Shown: positions 1 through 6,912 of the stretch, piece after piece
Position numbering within the stretch: the stretch's first letter is position 1
Layout of the letters: every line of letters begins with the position of its first letter
Translations under genes and position numbers: made by a program
DNA from: Candidatus Bathyarchaeota archaeon
GTDB lineage: Archaea; Thermoproteota; Bathyarchaeia; RBG-16-48-13; JAGMEO01
Assembly (NCBI GenBank): GCA_030602965.1
Contig: JAUVYS010000012.1
Location: 1-19,806, forward strand
Direction of reading: 5' to 3'
Length of the DNA: 19,806 nt
Notes under the pieces: model-generated
What the model saw: only the letters and a program-made list of their open reading frames with translations
The model's database searches: none
What the model was told of the DNA's origin: nothing

Positions 1-309
1 TATTCCAAGAACGTTAACTTCTCTTAGTATTCTGGCTTCATGCTGCATGTTTTTTCTTCGTGAATCGGTTCTTCTAATCTTGAGAACATACCTTTCATTA
101 TCTCTATGAGCTATGACCACGATACTTGCATAGCCTTTTCCAAGGATTATCAGATAGTTGATCTTTATGTCTCCAGTAAATTCTAACGCTGATACTTTCA
201 GTTGTTTTAAATCTTGAAGTCTCGCTTCCAATTCTTCTGTCTTGAAGTTTAGATAGCTGATTATCTTTCCATACTTTTCTTGACTAAGCTCATGTAAAGG
301 TACGATCAT
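1..309 (-). CDS. Predicted Ser/Thr protein kinase, COG2112-like (N-terminal part, runs off window)
   Basis: This gene starts at an ATG at 309 on the minus strand and is still open at base 1, giving 103 residues. After a charged helical N-terminus it shows a kinase N-lobe: a glycine-rich loop in LGKGYASIVVI (about residues 56-66), a candidate ATP-binding Lys in YVLKIRR (about 73-79), and a possible helix-C Glu in QHEARIL (about 88-94). This pattern resembles the short archaeal kinases of COG2112, which are related to RIO/AarF-type kinases and phosphorylate unknown protein substrates. The catalytic loop and DFG motif would lie outside the window, so activity cannot be judged. It is divergent from the glyoxalase gene, sharing a 94-base AT-rich promoter region. 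The family call rests on N-lobe motifs only. Confidence 0.75.
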   Translation of the reverse strand, partial: MIVPLHELSQEKYGKIISYLNFKTEELEARLQDLKQLKVSALEFTGDIKINYLIILGKGYASIVVIAHRDNERYVLKIRRTDSRRKNMQHEARILREVNVLGI

Positions 310-403
310 AAGAGCGCCCAACGTCGTTAACTAACACTAAAAATATACCATGGGTATTAAGAAAACTTTATTCTCGCCTACAAACAAGTCTGAATGATTA
401 AAA

Positions 404-781
404 ATGCGAATTTTACATACCTCAATCACTGTCAAAGACATAGATGAATCTATAAAATTCTACCGTGATGTCATGGGGCTTGAATTCCAAAGAAGAAGAG
501 ATATTCCAGAGAATAAAGCAGAAATTGCTTTTCTAAAAGATCCAGAAAGTGCCTTACAGATCGAGCTTACATACTGGAAGGAAAAAGAAGACTGGAATGA
601 AGGCGATGAACTTGACCACATCGCCTTTGCTGTGCCAGACATGGATAAAGCTATGAAGAGATTTAAAGAACAGAATGTGGAGATCGCCATGGAGCCTTAC
701 TCATTGAAAGGCTCAACTAGACGCATAGCTTTCATCAAAGATCCTAATGGTATCTGGCTTGAAATAATAGAAACCAAATAA
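404..781 (+). CDS. VOC superfamily protein, lactoylglutathione lyase (glyoxalase I)-like
   Basis: A complete 125-residue vicinal-oxygen-chelate protein with two beta-alpha-beta-beta-beta units. The four metal ligands of bacterial GloA-type enzymes are all in register: His5 (ILHTSI), Glu54 (LQIEL), His72 (DHIAF) and Glu120 (WLEIIE). Family features DVMGLEF and IKDPNGIWLEI are also present. The usual reaction is isomerisation of the methylglyoxal-thiol hemithioacetal. Archaea generally lack glutathione, so the thiol or even the substrate may differ, and methylmalonyl-CoA epimerase-type or other VOC activities cannot be excluded. The ATG at 404 has no strong Shine-Dalgarno site. A T-rich box (CTTTATTC, about 367-374) about 30 bases upstream fits a TATA element giving a short leader. 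The gene ends exactly where the opposing membrane-protein ORF ends. Confidence 0.85.
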   Translation: MRILHTSITVKDIDESIKFYRDVMGLEFQRRRDIPENKAEIAFLKDPESALQIELTYWKEKEDWNEGDELDHIAFAVPDMDKAMKRFKEQNVEIAMEPYSLKGSTRRIAFIKDPNGIWLEIIETK

Positions 782-1042
782 TCAGTGATAACGCGTAAAC
801 ACGATGTAAACTAAAACAACCAAAATGCTCCAAAAAACCCAATCCATGAATAAGGCATCAAAGAAGATCTTGTTAGCTTCAGGTATTAACTCGTGAATCA
901 CCTTCCACCTCAAAGGCCACCCATAATACACAGCGCCAATTATGCTTGCTTCGGGCCGGTTCTCGATAAATCCTGTAAAAAGAGCAATTGGAACACTATT
1001 GAAGACTCCTTAGACTATCTTCTTCCAATTTAACTTGTTCAT
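782..1042 (-). pseudogene. Small membrane protein gene interrupted by in-frame TAA at codon 11
   Basis: On the minus strand an ATG at 1042 opens MNKLNWKKIV and then meets TAA (1012-1010). The same frame continues without another stop for 75 codons to a TGA at 784-782. The downstream part looks genuinely coding. It has a hydrophobic stretch (SVPIALFTGF), a basic/aromatic linker (YYGWPLRWKVIHELIPEAN) and a second membrane helix (WVFWSILVVLVYIVF) ending in FTRYH. Without the TAA it would be an 86-residue protein with two membrane segments. No ATG, GTG or TTG precedes the first hydrophobic segment after the TAA. I do not recognise the family. A nonsense mutation or a sequencing error best explains it. 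The gene is convergent with the glyoxalase gene with no gap. Confidence 0.6.
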
Positions 1043-1174
1043 GTTTGACTCTCTCTCTGATGATCCATTTTGTTATTGTCATCTTTCGTGAAAGTAGTTT
1101 ATCATTCTACATTACAGAACAAGCTTTTCAATAAATTGAGAAAATAGTCCATTTCTTTAATTGTGTAAAAGAAA
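1043..1174. other. AT-rich intergenic region
   Basis: This 132-base stretch lies between the small membrane-protein pseudogene and the HAD phosphatase stop. It is AT-rich with several short T runs. It would hold the promoter of the membrane-protein gene and the 3' end of the HAD transcript. I see no ORF, RNA gene or clear inverted repeat in it. Confidence 0.4.
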
Positions 1175-1756
1175 CTATTTTTTAACTAAGAATTTTTGGA
1201 TAGCCTCTGGTAATTGCAAGATGTTCTGAATTATCACGTCAGGCTTTAATGTTTCTAAGTGTGTCAGATGCTTAGTTGATCCTTTTGTCAAGAAGGCGGT
1301 TTTTGTACCAACTCTATTACCAGCTTTTATGTCCAACAGTGAATCCCCAACGACTAACGCTTGAGAAGGTAACACGTTCAATCTTCTGAGGGACTCTGAG
1401 ATCTGCCAAACTTTGAAGGTTTCATTGAAACTCGAAAAAAGACGCTGCATCAACACAACTATGGGAGTTGGATGGCCATAATCGTCCAAAGTTAGTATAC
1501 TTTTGAAAAACCGATCCAATTCCAGTGACTTTAATATGTTCATTGTAGCAGCTGTGCCCGTGCCACTGCTAATCAATGCCAAGTCAAGGTTGAGCGAAGA
1601 AAGATATTCTATAGTTTCGCTAACTTTAGGGAAAATATTGATGTTTAGTCTCTCTAAAGATAAAAAGTATCTTCGGTAGAGCTGCCCAAATACGTTTCGA
1701 ACTCTTGTATCGAATAACGTGCCATCGCGATCAAAGAGTACTGCTTGCAGGCTCAT
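1175..1756 (-). CDS. HAD-superfamily hydrolase, phosphoglycolate phosphatase-like
   Basis: A 193-residue HAD phosphatase. Motif I is VLFDRDGT with nucleophile Asp9 and acid/base Asp11. A small helical C1 cap follows. Motif II is ALISSG (residues 60-65). Motif IV is VVGDSLLDIKAGN (about 136-147) with the Mg-binding acidic residues. The length and cap type match phosphoglycolate phosphatase-like or pyrophosphatase-like HAD enzymes, but the substrate cannot be predicted. The motif III region reads GHPTP (94-98), where many relatives have KPxP, so the usual Lys may be replaced by His95 or supplied elsewhere. The start is ATG at 1756, with AAGGT upstream. It lies downstream of the ferredoxin gene on the same strand, across a 137-base gap with AT-rich, TATA-like sequence, so it may have its own promoter. 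Confidence 0.8.
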   Translation of the reverse strand: MSLQAVLFDRDGTLFDTRVRNVFGQLYRRYFLSLERLNINIFPKVSETIEYLSSLNLDLALISSGTGTAATMNILKSLELDRFFKSILTLDDYGHPTPIVVLMQRLFSSFNETFKVWQISESLRRLNVLPSQALVVGDSLLDIKAGNRVGTKTAFLTKGSTKHLTHLETLKPDVIIQNILQLPEAIQKFLVKK

Positions 1757-1893
1757 TTTGCGTAACCTTGAGAAATTAAATATTTGTTTTTTAGTATAAG
1801 AATTTTATTAAAAAAATCGGAAATTAAATTTTTTCATCAGCAACTTATCTGTATGACGAATCGCTGGAAAAGTTGTCAAAGAGAGGTTAGTGT

Positions 1894-2208
1894 TCATTCT
1901 TCAGTTACCTTAATTGCTAGCTCTGGGCATTGGACTTCGCAGGCCATGCAAAATATGCATTCTGCTTCGTTTATGGGGTTGGACTTTGTTTCTGATTTTG
2001 GGTTTCCTGGTGTATCAACCATTTCAAAAACGCTAACGGGGCATGTTGAAATACATACCTCGTCACCGTTGCACAAGTCCCAGTCTACGGCTACAATGGT
2101 TCCGCGGATGCCAAGTTTTTCTGGTGGGTTTGTTTCCCCCCAGACTTTTACTCCCTTTTCTTCTCCAGTTACTTTCAAATTCTTTTGAAAATCAGGATCA
2201 ATAGGCAT
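1894..2208 (-). CDS. Sulfolobus-type dicluster ferredoxin lacking the zinc-site ligands
   Basis: A 104-residue electron carrier that aligns along its length with the Sulfolobus/Thermoplasma zinc ferredoxin: MPIDPDF at the start, then PPEKLGIRGTIVAVDWDLC. Cluster motif 1 is CNGDEVCISTCP (CX5CX3CP, the pattern of a 3Fe-4S or convertible site). Motif 2 is CIFCMACEVQCP (CX2CX2CX3CP, a 4Fe-4S site). Such ferredoxins accept electrons from pyruvate and 2-oxoacid:ferredoxin oxidoreductases in the cytoplasm. The start at 2208 is chosen because GGAGTGA (2214-2220) sits 5 bases upstream and the N-terminus matches the Sulfolobus protein. A longer reading from 2286 would overlap cca and add 26 unmatched residues. 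The three His and one Asp that bind zinc in Sulfolobus appear as Glu/Val, Arg and Asn here. Confidence 0.92.
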   Translation of the reverse strand: MPIDPDFQKNLKVTGEEKGVKVWGETNPPEKLGIRGTIVAVDWDLCNGDEVCISTCPVSVFEMVDTPGNPKSETKSNPINEAECIFCMACEVQCPELAIKVTEE

Positions 2209-2275
2209 TAATTTCACTCCGATTAAGGTTTTTCGTTTGCGATATAAATTTTCTTCAGTTATAAGAATTTTTCTA

Positions 2276-3691
2276 TCATAACTCAAGCAGCCAAGGAGGT
2301 TTACCTATTAGATAAATGGTTAAAAAGGTTGCGAAATCTTTGCATTCAAAGTATATCTCTGAAATTTCGTTATTCAAGTAAATTTTAAGAGATTTCTTCA
2401 CGCTCTCAACTAGCTTACTTCCAACGCCAACATTTCTACCTCCTTCATGAAGCTTCTCTCTAAGCATAGAGACAGCGTTAGAATGTTGGCGTTTCACTGT
2501 TACAATCCATTGTCCTTCCTCGATCCATGGTCCAGAAACAGTTTCTTTTGTGTTCAAATGTTTTTTAAGAAATTTCTCTGCCTCTTTTGAGTTAGCTTGA
2601 GGACCTAGATGCCGTTTTGAATTAGATATATTACTGCCTTCCACCTCAATGATTAGTATGTTCAGGTTTTTGTTGTCGCTCCAAGCTGAAGTTTTGACGA
2701 CTTGGAAATCATATTGTTTCAATAGTCTCTGAATGGATCTCATAGACTTGTACAATTGACCCCAGAGGATGTCTGGAACAGTGTCCACGCCATCAAAGCT
2801 CAAGAACAGTGTGTCTGTACCTCTTTTCTGAAATACATTTTCGAGCTCAGAATCGCTATATGTTTTTATCTTGGGTGGGAAAAAGAATGTTTGCTTTGGA
2901 TCTTTCAAAAACATTTTAGATGCAAAGGCAAACTCGCTCATTTTCTCCTCTGAAACCGAGGCAGCCATGTTTCTGTACTGGTCAATAGGATCGATGGCAA
3001 TTAAGGGCGAATCGAATAAGATCTCAATTTCTCTAAGCTGACTGTAAAAACCTTGTAGGTCAACCACTTGCCCTGGTTGCCAATCTGCAGTAGTTATGAG
3101 TGTATCAAAAAAAGAACCATATGCTAACACCAAGATTTCACAAAGATAACCACTGAATCCTCCTACTTTTATCTCAGCTCCATACGTTCTGATGCCTTTC
3201 ATGAACCGCTTCAAGAGGCGTATTTCATCTCTTAGGTCATCTTGCTCTAATCGCTGCTTGATGTACTCCGTGTGAAATGGGCTTCTATCTGCAGCACTGA
3301 GCCATTTTCCACGCTCAACTTTGTAACAAGGAACGACATTAACTCTGACACCTTCAACTTTCGCTTCTATGTAAGGGTGCTCGGCAAACCTCTTAGTGGG
3401 CTTCCATTCTTTTACAGCATTGATAGCTATTTCTAAGCCTTTTTTCTCAAGCTTTTCTCTGCCAAAATCTTTTGGGAAAAGAACGAAGATGTCTAGATCT
3501 ACGTCACCACTCAGCCAAGTGTCCTTCGCCACTGAACCTCCTATCTCCACCTTCACATCTAATTCCAGAGTCGCAGCTTCATTAGTAACCCTCTTTTTCA
3601 GTTTCTGAGCTAGGGAAAGCACCTTCTCTTTTTCCTCTGGCCCAGGAATGATTTTCTGTAAAACCTGTTTGAAAACTTCTGTTGCGTTCAC
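2276..3691 (-). CDS. cca: CCA-adding enzyme, archaeal class I tRNA nucleotidyltransferase
   Basis: A 471-residue enzyme that adds or repairs the 3' CCA of tRNAs. The nucleotidyltransferase core shows GGSVAKDTWL (51-60) followed by GDVDLDIF, with two catalytic carboxylates at Asp65 and Asp67. Further archaeal family blocks are AEHPYIEAKVEG, VNVVPCYKV, DRSPFH and GFSGYLCEILVLAYGSF. The third metal-binding carboxylate, Asp110 in the Archaeoglobus fulgidus enzyme as I recall it, aligns with Asn118 (codon AAT) in VRVNVVPCY. The C-terminal half carries the helical, body and tail regions, and the total is slightly longer than the usual 430-460 residues. The start is GTG at 3691 with AGGTGA just upstream. 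This GTG overlaps the thpR stop (GTGA), so the two are translationally coupled. cca beside thpR is a common archaeal arrangement. Confidence 0.93.
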   Translation of the reverse strand: MNATEVFKQVLQKIIPGPEEKEKVLSLAQKLKKRVTNEAATLELDVKVEIGGSVAKDTWLSGDVDLDIFVLFPKDFGREKLEKKGLEIAINAVKEWKPTKRFAEHPYIEAKVEGVRVNVVPCYKVERGKWLSAADRSPFHTEYIKQRLEQDDLRDEIRLLKRFMKGIRTYGAEIKVGGFSGYLCEILVLAYGSFFDTLITTADWQPGQVVDLQGFYSQLREIEILFDSPLIAIDPIDQYRNMAASVSEEKMSEFAFASKMFLKDPKQTFFFPPKIKTYSDSELENVFQKRGTDTLFLSFDGVDTVPDILWGQLYKSMRSIQRLLKQYDFQVVKTSAWSDNKNLNILIIEVEGSNISNSKRHLGPQANSKEAEKFLKKHLNTKETVSGPWIEEGQWIVTVKRQHSNAVSMLREKLHEGGRNVGVGSKLVESVKKSLKIYLNNEISEIYFECKDFATFLTIYLIGKPPWLLEL

Positions 3692-4242
3692 TTTCTCACC
3701 TCGTGTAAGGTGGAGTATATAGGTCCTTTAGGTGTTAGAACACTCTTCATGAGTCTAAGCGTATCGACTCTGAAAACTCTGAATTCAATATCTTTGAGCT
3801 CTAATACTTGCCTGGTAAGAGCTTCCTTATTTCTTCCTGTTCTAACACGACTGATTGTTATGTGAGGGCTGAACTTCTTTCTGTCAGATTTAAACCCTAG
3901 CTTGGTTAACCTATTTTCAACTTGGTCAAAAACATTCTCTGTTTCTTTCAACCCCTTTTTAATTCCAACCCAGATGACATTGATACGCCGCATGTTTGGA
4001 AAGACACCCACTCCACTAAGTTCTAAATCGAAAGGTCTGAATGAAATTTTGTCAATATCCTTAGAGATCTTTTCAATCATTACTGGTTGAATTTCACCCA
4101 GAAATCGTAATGTGACGTGGATGTTCTCAGGCTTAACCAGCTTAAGGTCTGCGCCTGTTTCCTTAAGATCCTTCTGAACACTAGCTAACTGCTTTAGAAC
4201 ATCTTCATCATCTATGTCAAAGGCTACGAAGCACCGAACCAG
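3688..4242 (-). CDS. thpR: RNA 2',3'-cyclic phosphodiesterase (2'-5' RNA ligase family), probable CTG start
   Basis: A 2H phosphoesterase of 184 residues. The two catalytic HxTx motifs are HVTL (42-45, in ENIHVTLRFLGE) and HITI (127-130, in SPHITISRV). Other family blocks are VGVFPNMRRINVIWVGI and LTPKGPIYSTL. The enzyme opens 2',3'-cyclic phosphates on RNA ends and was first described as a tRNA-half ligase. The reading from ATG 4080 would lose the first HxTx motif, so the start must be upstream. An in-frame TGA (4260-4258) limits the start to seven codons, none of them ATG, GTG or TTG. CTG at 4242 lies 7 bases after GGGGGT and gives MVRCFVAFDI, exactly the family N-terminus. Its stop overlaps the cca start. 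Confidence 0.88.
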   Translation of the reverse strand: MVRCFVAFDIDDEDVLKQLASVQKDLKETGADLKLVKPENIHVTLRFLGEIQPVMIEKISKDIDKISFRPFDLELSGVGVFPNMRRINVIWVGIKKGLKETENVFDQVENRLTKLGFKSDRKKFSPHITISRVRTGRNKEALTRQVLELKDIEFRVFRVDTLRLMKSVLTPKGPIYSTLHEVRK

Positions 4243-4255
4243 CCTGTGAACCCCC
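4240..4255 (-). promoter_or_regulatory. Ribosome binding site and CTG start codon of thpR
   Basis: On the minus strand GGGGGT (4255-4250) is followed by a 7-base spacer and CTG (4242-4240). The G run is also the loop of a small inverted repeat, GAAC-GGGG-GTTC. An in-frame TGA at 4260-4258 rules out a start further upstream, and the conserved VRCFVAFDI rules out a later one. Confidence 0.55.
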
Positions 4256-4260
4256 GTTCA

Positions 4261-4347
4261 TGTCTATACAATTAATTCTTAAGCCGTTTATGATATTTAA
4301 TAAATCAATCTATTATTGACAATAATAACAGCTGATGGGGAAAGCAA
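4261..4347. promoter_or_regulatory. Divergent promoter region between thpR and the UPF0200 gene
   Basis: This AT-rich 87-base region separates two outward-facing transcription units. It contains TATA-like stretches (TTTATGATATTTAATAA, about 4289-4305) that could serve the plus-strand gene. GATGGGG (4334-4340) just before the UPF0200 start is a possible Shine-Dalgarno site. Exact start sites cannot be read from sequence alone. Confidence 0.4.
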
Positions 4348-4908
4348 GTGATGAGGAAAGTCGTTGCAATCGTAGGTATGCCAGGTTCAGGAAAAAGTAC
4401 TGCTAGTGACTGTGCAAGAAAAATGGAACTAGACATCATAGTGATGGGTGACGTTGTAAGAGAGGAGACATCAAAAAGAGGTTTAGAGCCAACACCTGAG
4501 AACATAGGGAAAACAATGCTTAACCTGAGAAAAGAAGAGGGGCCAGGAATAATTGCTAGAAAATGTCGCGAGAAGATCTTGAAAGCGAAGAGTGAGACTG
4601 TCATAGTTGAAGGTATAAGAAGCCTTGATGAGGTTGAAGAGTTCAAGAAAAGTTTTTCAAACTTTAAACTGGTTGCCATACACACGTCTCCTAAGATTCG
4701 TTTTCAACGTCTTCACAGTCGTGGCAGAAGCGACGATCCAGAAAGTCGCAAGATTTTCTCAGAAAGGGACAACCGGGAACTGAAGGTTGGCATTGGCTCA
4801 GCTATTGCAATGGCTGACCGTGTAATCATAAACGAAGGGTCACTCAACGAATTTAAATTAGAAGTATACAAACTGCTCGAAGAGATTAGTATCACTACAT
4901 CATTCTAA
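4348..4908 (+). CDS. UPF0200 family P-loop nucleotide kinase (dephospho-CoA kinase-like)
   Basis: A 186-residue P-loop kinase-fold protein. Walker A is GMPGSGKST (10-18). It then has an MGDVVREE block typical of archaeal UPF0200 proteins, GIRSLDEVEEF, and the lid-type sequence RGRSDDPES with catalytic Arg candidates. The family resembles adenylate kinase and dephospho-CoA kinase, but the substrate is unproven. Translation may begin at GTG 4348 or the adjacent ATG 4351. Spacing from GATGGGG favours either. The gene is divergent from thpR and overlaps the 3' end of RNase Z on the opposite strand by four bases. Confidence 0.88.
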   Translation: MMRKVVAIVGMPGSGKSTASDCARKMELDIIVMGDVVREETSKRGLEPTPENIGKTMLNLRKEEGPGIIARKCREKILKAKSETVIVEGIRSLDEVEEFKKSFSNFKLVAIHTSPKIRFQRLHSRGRSDDPESRKIFSERDNRELKVGIGSAIAMADRVIINEGSLNEFKLEVYKLLEEISITTSF

Positions 4909-5816
4909 TCTGAATATGGAACCTTGATCTCCATGAAGTCTTCTGCCACAGTTACGTTCAGAAACGTCTTTTTTGCTTGTTCCAAAAGAGCGGTAGAATC
5001 CTTGTATCTCGCACTTATGTGAGTTAAGACCAGTTTTTTCACTTTAGCGTTTTTTGCAATTGTAGCTGCCTGACTGGCTATAGAATGACTATCTTCAACT
5101 GCCCTCTCCTTTAATTCGTCATCGAAGGTACATTCATGAATGAGCAAATCAGCATCTGCTGCTAACTCTTCAACTGCTTTAGAAGGTCTTGTGTCGCCGC
5201 TGTAAACGATCTTTCTTCCACGCCTTGGAGGACCTGTAACCTCTTCTGACTTAACTGTCTTACCATTTGCCAATTTAATGGTCTCTGCGTGTTGAAGTTT
5301 TGACCAGAGCTGGCCTTGTGGAATTCCTAAAGCTAAAGCTTTCTCTGGAAAAAATTTGCCTGATCTAGGCTCCTCAACAAAAGCATAAGCCAGATTAGGA
5401 ATTGCATGATCTCCCCAAGCTGCGTAAACCTTATACTCCTTCTCCTGACAGACGAGACCACTTTCAACTTCAAAAACCTGAACAATGTAACAGTCACCAA
5501 AAGTGGTAGTGTGCATACCTCCCTTAATGAACTCTCGAATGCCCTTTGGACCATAAATCTGAAGAGGCTTTTTCCTATTCAACATGGCCATAGTTTGCAT
5601 AAGTCCTAATAGACCAAAAAGATGGTCGCCATGCAAGTGAGAAATGAAGATCTTCGTCTTGCGACAAAAGCCAACTTTCGCAGACAGCATTTGCCGCTGG
5701 GTTCCTTCTCCACAATCAAAAAAGATAAGCTCCCCCCTTCTTCGAATCACAACTGATGGCAACCCTCTATCTTTTGTAGGCAGTCCCCCGCTAGTTCCTA
5801 GAAATATTACACGCAG
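4905..5816 (-). CDS. rnz: Ribonuclease Z (tRNA 3' endonuclease), probable CTG start
   Basis: RNase Z removes the 3' trailer from pre-tRNA before CCA addition. The metallo-beta-lactamase signature HLHGDH is at residues 60-65. Further zinc-site blocks are YAAWGDHAIPN, IVYSGDTRPS, LIHECTF, DSHSIASQAA and LTHISARY. The ORF with a standard start (TTG 5762) would lack the conserved first strand and turn FLGTSGGLPTKDRGLPS, which is encoded immediately upstream in frame. Between that segment and the TAG ending the methyltransferase gene there are only five codons and no ATG, GTG or TTG. CTG at 5816 follows GGAGG by 8 bases and yields MRVIFLGTSGG, the expected N-terminus. This gives 303 residues, close to the usual 300-310. 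It lies just downstream of trmG10, in the same operon. Confidence 0.9.
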   Translation of the reverse strand: MRVIFLGTSGGLPTKDRGLPSVVIRRRGELIFFDCGEGTQRQMLSAKVGFCRKTKIFISHLHGDHLFGLLGLMQTMAMLNRKKPLQIYGPKGIREFIKGGMHTTTFGDCYIVQVFEVESGLVCQEKEYKVYAAWGDHAIPNLAYAFVEEPRSGKFFPEKALALGIPQGQLWSKLQHAETIKLANGKTVKSEEVTGPPRRGRKIVYSGDTRPSKAVEELAADADLLIHECTFDDELKERAVEDSHSIASQAATIAKNAKVKKLVLTHISARYKDSTALLEQAKKTFLNVTVAEDFMEIKVPYSD

Positions 5817-5831
5817 ATACTTTGCCTCCTA
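5814..5831 (-). promoter_or_regulatory. Amber stop, Shine-Dalgarno and CTG start at the trmG10/rnz junction
   Basis: The TAG that ends the methyltransferase (5831-5829) overlaps the first base of GGAGG (5829-5825), the Shine-Dalgarno site for rnz. The CTG start (5816-5814) follows after 8 bases. The two genes are in the same reading frame, so the amber codon alone separates them. Reinitiation at CTG is the simplest reading. Confidence 0.55.
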
Positions 5832-6866
5832 CTTTTTTCTTAAAACCGCTAATTCTCGTGTTAAGCTTCGGTGTACATAAATAAAATGCTCTTCTATTGC
5901 ATCAAAGCCTAATCTTTCACCCAACTCCTGTATCCTCACACCCTTAGGAGCAGAAATTGAAACATAACCTCCGTTTGGGAGAACATCGATAACAGATGAT
6001 AAGAAACCATGAATAATACTTTCAACGGATGAACCGAATGTGCTCGCTAATCGTCCATAAGGCGGATCTGTGGCAACACAATCAATCCCTTCAAAATGAA
6101 GCTTCAACGCATCTGCAACAATAAGGCCTACAAGATCAATGTTATAATGTCTTAAATTCATTAGACTTCCCTCAACCATTGAGGGTTTAATGTCAGACCC
6201 AACGATTTTACAGCCAATCATTCCAGCTTCAATCAGTATGGAACCAGTTCCACAGAAAGGATCCAATAAAAGGGAGCCAGGGGTAGCTCTGGAGAGGTTA
6301 ACCATGCAACGTGCAAGTTTAGGGTGTAAGCCTGAAGGATGAAAGAACGGTCTATTTTTCAATCTTCTATCTTCAAAAGATGTAGGTGGGATGTCAGCCA
6401 TCTTTAGTCCAAAAACGAAATAACCGTCTGCAATAATTCCAAGAAAAAATATGTCCGGAGACTTCAGTTTCACTTTCACGTTATTTGTTTTTTCTAATAT
6501 TTTTCCTCCGATTTTCCTCTCCAGCTTTCCAACGTTAAGCCAGGGCGCGTTTCTCTGGACACGTGTCACTCTCACAGCGATAGACTGTCCTTTTTGTAAG
6601 AGATCATCATAGATTGCTTCTTGCACTTTTTCCAGTATTTCAGTTTCATCAGCTTGACACTGAAATAGTTTGATGCCACAAGCCCTTGTATAACTGGCTC
6701 TTGAATAAACTTCGTAAAGCGTACTTTCATTTGCTTCAAGAGATAAGACTTGACATATTTCTTTAACATTCTTGAAAGGAATATTTCGGGACTCTAGGAT
6801 TGCTTTGACCTCTGCGCTTGGGAGGCTTTTATGTTCGCCTGAAAGATGGAAAAAAAGGCTTGGCAA
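5829..6866 (-). CDS. trmG10: tRNA (guanine(10)-N2)-methyltransferase, Trm-G10/Trm11 family
   Basis: A 345-residue THUMP-domain methyltransferase that makes m2G/m22G at position 10 of tRNA. The N-terminal half (about 1-165) carries the ferredoxin-like and THUMP domains. The linker RPFFHPSGLHPKLAR (172-186) is characteristic of this group. The Rossmann methyltransferase part shows the SAM-binding motif DPFCGTGSILIE (202-213), acidic SDIKPSM (224-230), and the catalytic DPPYG (267-271) of exocyclic amino-group methylases. The start is TTG at 6866, with GAAAGGCG a few bases upstream. It is the first gene of a tRNA-processing pair with rnz. Related THUMP methylases acting at other positions are possible, but the linker and size favour G10. 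Confidence 0.88.
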   Translation of the reverse strand: MPSLFFHLSGEHKSLPSAEVKAILESRNIPFKNVKEICQVLSLEANESTLYEVYSRASYTRACGIKLFQCQADETEILEKVQEAIYDDLLQKGQSIAVRVTRVQRNAPWLNVGKLERKIGGKILEKTNNVKVKLKSPDIFFLGIIADGYFVFGLKMADIPPTSFEDRRLKNRPFFHPSGLHPKLARCMVNLSRATPGSLLLDPFCGTGSILIEAGMIGCKIVGSDIKPSMVEGSLMNLRHYNIDLVGLIVADALKLHFEGIDCVATDPPYGRLASTFGSSVESIIHGFLSSVIDVLPNGGYVSISAPKGVRIQELGERLGFDAIEEHFIYVHRSLTRELAVLRKK

Positions 6867-6912
6867 ATTGAACGCCTTTCACAAATTTTATTTCAATCTA
6901 AATGATGAATTA

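Noticed and set aside
1784..2188. 134-codon plus-strand ORF opposite the ferredoxin gene
   Set aside because: It mirrors the ferredoxin coding sequence and shows no family feature of its own.
2209..2286. Longer ferredoxin start at 2286
   Set aside because: It overlaps cca, adds residues unlike the family, and the Shine-Dalgarno site at 2214-2220 serves ATG 2208.
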